Of a stretch of 5,525 nt of DNA, positions 3,913-5,525 are shown one piece after another (the first letter of the stretch is position 1; each line of letters begins with the position of its first letter). The stretch is from positions 1 through 5,525 of the forward strand of contig DAOUJS010000173.1 in NCBI GenBank assembly GCA_034422355.1, given 5' to 3'. The translations under genes and the position numbers were made by a program. The notes under the pieces were generated by a model. The model did not search any database. It saw nothing but the letters and a program-made list of their open reading frames with translations, and was not told the origin of the DNA. This DNA is from CATOSP01 sp034422355. Lineage in GTDB: Bacteria; Chloroflexota; Dehalococcoidia; Lucifugimonadales; UBA3495.

Positions 3913-4911
3913 ATGAAGGCGACTACCAGCATCGAAATCACGGCACAGACCATCAACCATCCCACTACCGGATTCGACGGCAGCGAAACCTGCGTACCGG
4001 ATACCCGACAGGCCAGGCCGCAACGGAACGGGGCGAAGGAACAGGGCAGGGGCAAGCCGGAGAGCGAACTCCGCGCCGCCGCCCGCCGCAAGGGCCTCAC
4101 CCTGAAGGAGCTGGCGAACCTGATGGGCGTGAGCTACGGGTATGTGTCCCAGGTCAGCGCCGGCAGCCGGCCCTGGTCTCCCATGCTGCGGGAACGGGCC
4201 ATGGCCGTCCTGGGCGAGGTGCCGGGGCAGGGCGTGGCCTACCGCCAGGGCGGCCTGGTCAATGGCGCTGAAAGCACCTGCATCCGGGAGCGGGCCCGGG
4301 AGGTGGGCCTGAGCATGGGGGCGCTGGCCGACCTGGTGGGCGTGTCCGCCAGCTACCTGTCGATGGCGTCGCGGGGAAAACGCCATTTCAGCCCCGGGGT
4401 CCAGGCCAAGGTGGAGGCGGTGCTGCAGGCCCCGGCGACGGTGGAGGCCGCCCAGTGCCCCACCGTTGAACCGCGCGCCCTGTGGGACCGGATGGACGCT
4501 CACGGTTTCTCGCAGAACCGGGTGGCCCGGCTGGCGGGCATCAGCACCGGCCATCTATCCCTGATCATGAACGGCCAGCGCACACCCTCTGGGGACGTTC
4601 TGCGCAGGCTGCATGAGGTGCTGTTCGCGCCGACCCAAGCGGAGTTGGTAGCGCCTGTGGAGCTGAAGGTCATGGGCTGGAAGAAGGACGACCGCCAGGG
4701 CGTGGTGGTCAAGGGCGCCGGCGGGCCGCACAGCGGCCGGAACCCGGGCGGCGGCACCGTGCGCATCGGCGGGCGGGTTCCCTGGGGCGCCGAGGTGGAA
4801 TACGCCTACACGACCGGCTACGACAGCCGGGGCCAAGTCTCCGTGAACCACATCGTGGACGAGCGGGGCTACGGCGTTATGCTCAACAGGCCGGATGCCT
4901 CTGGCGCCTAG
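3913..4911 (+). CDS. Protein with three XRE-type helix-turn-helix domains
   Basis: 332 residues; ATG 3913 has GGAGG (3901-3905) 7 nt upstream. Residues 1-50 are polar and probably disordered. Three Cro/C1-type HTH units follow. Unit one is about 51-101 (GLTLKELANLMGVSYGYVSQV, core 61-81). Unit two is about 122-172 (GLSMGALADLVGVSASYLSM). Unit three is about 188-238 (GFSQNRVARLAGISTGHLSLI). Each shows the family's G-(L/F)-(T/S), A-x-L-x-G-(V/I)-S and (Y/H)-(V/L)-S spacing, and all three look intact. Residues 250-330 form a Gly-rich, probably beta-rich domain (TVRIGGRVPWGAEVEYAYTTG...). Single HTH domains of this class usually work as dimers; three in one chain suggests binding of several repeated half-sites or phased sites. 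It is probably a repressor or element regulator and may control its own structured leader. No named family recognised. Confidence 0.9.
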   Translation: MKATTSIEITAQTINHPTTGFDGSETCVPDTRQARPQRNGAKEQGRGKPESELRAAARRKGLTLKELANLMGVSYGYVSQVSAGSRPWSPMLRERAMAVLGEVPGQGVAYRQGGLVNGAESTCIRERAREVGLSMGALADLVGVSASYLSMASRGKRHFSPGVQAKVEAVLQAPATVEAAQCPTVEPRALWDRMDAHGFSQNRVARLAGISTGHLSLIMNGQRTPSGDVLRRLHEVLFAPTQAELVAPVELKVMGWKKDDRQGVVVKGAGGPHSGRNPGGGTVRIGGRVPWGAEVEYAYTTGYDSRGQVSVNHIVDERGYGVMLNRPDASGA

Positions 4912-4938
4912 CGGAAATGCTGCGCCATTATGCAGGAG

Positions 4939-4979
4939 GGGAGGCCGCTGCACCCACGGTCTCCCTGGCTTCCCTTTCT
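4939..4979 (+). terminator. Possible intrinsic terminator of the triple-HTH gene
   Basis: GGGAGGCCG (4939-4947) pairs with CGGTCTCCC (4957-4965), 9 bp with one G-U that works only on the plus strand, loop 9 nt. It is followed by a pyrimidine-rich tail (4966-4979, TGGCTTCCCTTTCT) without a pure U run. It starts 27 nt after the stop codon, where a terminator is expected between convergent genes. A second tight palindrome, GGGGC-GGC-GCCCC, is at 4982-4994. Confidence 0.4.
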
Positions 4980-5007
4980 ACGGGGCGGCGCCCCATCCCT
5001 TGCCGGT

Positions 5008-5525
5008 TCAGTCTCTCCCCTCTGGCTCCGCCTGCTCCAGGGCGGCCTGTCGCTGCTGGCGGACCGAGGGGTCGTCGGGTTCCAGGCGGATGATCTCGTC
5101 GTAGTCCCGCACCGCCCGCTCCGGCTGCCCCAGGCGGCGGTACAGCGTCGCCCGTTGGCCCAGGAACACAACATTGTCCGGGTGAAGCTCGATGATGGCG
5201 CTGAAGTCCTCCAGGGCCTCCTCGTACCGGCCCAGGCTCATCAGGGCCGTTCCCCGGTTGTACCGCACGTTCGCGTTGCCGGGGTCCAGCTCGATGACCA
5301 GAGTGTAGTCCGCCACGGCCAGCTCGTAATGTCCCAGGGTGGCGCGGGCCAGACCCCGTCCGGCCAGGGCGTCGGCGTTGCCGGGTTCCAGTTCCAGGGA
5401 GCGGTCGAAGTCCTCTATCGCCTCCTCGCAGCGGTCCAGGTTGCCCAGGGCCACGCCCCGGCCCCGCAGCGCCGGAGCGTTGTCCGGGTCCAGCCCCAGC
5501 ACGGCGTCGAAGTCCCGCAGCGCCT
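5008..5525 (-). CDS. Tetratricopeptide repeat protein, C-terminal part
   Basis: 171 residues are visible; the frame is open to the right edge, so the start is outside. After a partial repeat (ALRDFDAVLGLDPDN) come four complete 34-residue TPR units, each with the canonical small/large residue pattern. The units begin APALRGRG, ADALAGRG, ANVRYNRG and VVFLGQRA, and each ends in (L/I)-x-P-(D/G)-(N/D). The chain ends with a short charged tail (AALEQAEPEGRD). TPR arrays form a superhelical surface for protein-protein binding. The very regular repeats with Asp-Pro-Asp-Asn turns fit the common bacterial O-linked GlcNAc transferase-like TPR type. What lies N-terminal (signal peptide, enzyme or only more repeats) cannot be seen, so no specific role is given. 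It is convergent with the triple-HTH gene. Confidence 0.92.
   Translation of the reverse strand, partial: ALRDFDAVLGLDPDNAPALRGRGVALGNLDRCEEAIEDFDRSLELEPGNADALAGRGLARATLGHYELAVADYTLVIELDPGNANVRYNRGTALMSLGRYEEALEDFSAIIELHPDNVVFLGQRATLYRRLGQPERAVRDYDEIIRLEPDDPSVRQQRQAALEQAEPEGRD

Overview
The window is GC-rich (about two thirds G+C by eye) with strong G/C preference at third codon positions in its clear genes. It looks like an accessory or integrated-element region of a high-GC environmental bacterium. The style of the proteins (a TrbL/VirB6-like fragment, multi-HTH and HTH/coiled-coil proteins of no named family, a TPR protein) reminds me of Chloroflexota metagenome genomes. That placement is an impression, not a demonstration.

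Layout. 1-810: two minus-strand genes in an apparent operon, an exported protein followed after 4 nt by the N-terminus of a conjugation-type membrane protein that runs off the left edge. 811-1224: a divergent intergenic region with a 50-bp interrupted palindrome and a cluster of iteron-like repeats. 1225-2082: a plus-strand gene for a helix-turn-helix plus coiled-coil protein. 2083-3912: about 1.8 kb with no intact gene. It starts with an AT-rich island, continues with about ten hairpins packed almost end to end (2156-2626), and then has a GC-rich stretch with strong isolated hairpins, an orphan minus-strand terminator-like hairpin (3168-3207), a frameshifted small plus-strand gene carrying an interspersed-repeat-like element (3305-3651), and a structured leader (3741-3911). 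3913-4911: a protein with three XRE-type HTH domains, whose ribosome binding site lies inside a leader hairpin. 4912-5007: a convergent intergenic region with a possible terminator. 5008-5525: the C-terminal part of a TPR protein on the minus strand.

The most striking object is the packed hairpin array. Three neighbouring hairpins have completely different but self-complementary stems around a shared loop sequence, and two more share a second loop with compensatory stem changes. Repeated, self-consistent stem replacement is what a conserved nucleic-acid fold leaves behind. I therefore propose an undescribed structured RNA (or folding single-stranded DNA) here, which I cannot assign to a known family. 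The two DNA-binding proteins, the iteron-like sites and the conjugation-type genes are compatible with a mobile element's maintenance and regulation region, but no integrase, relaxase or replication protein is visible in the window.
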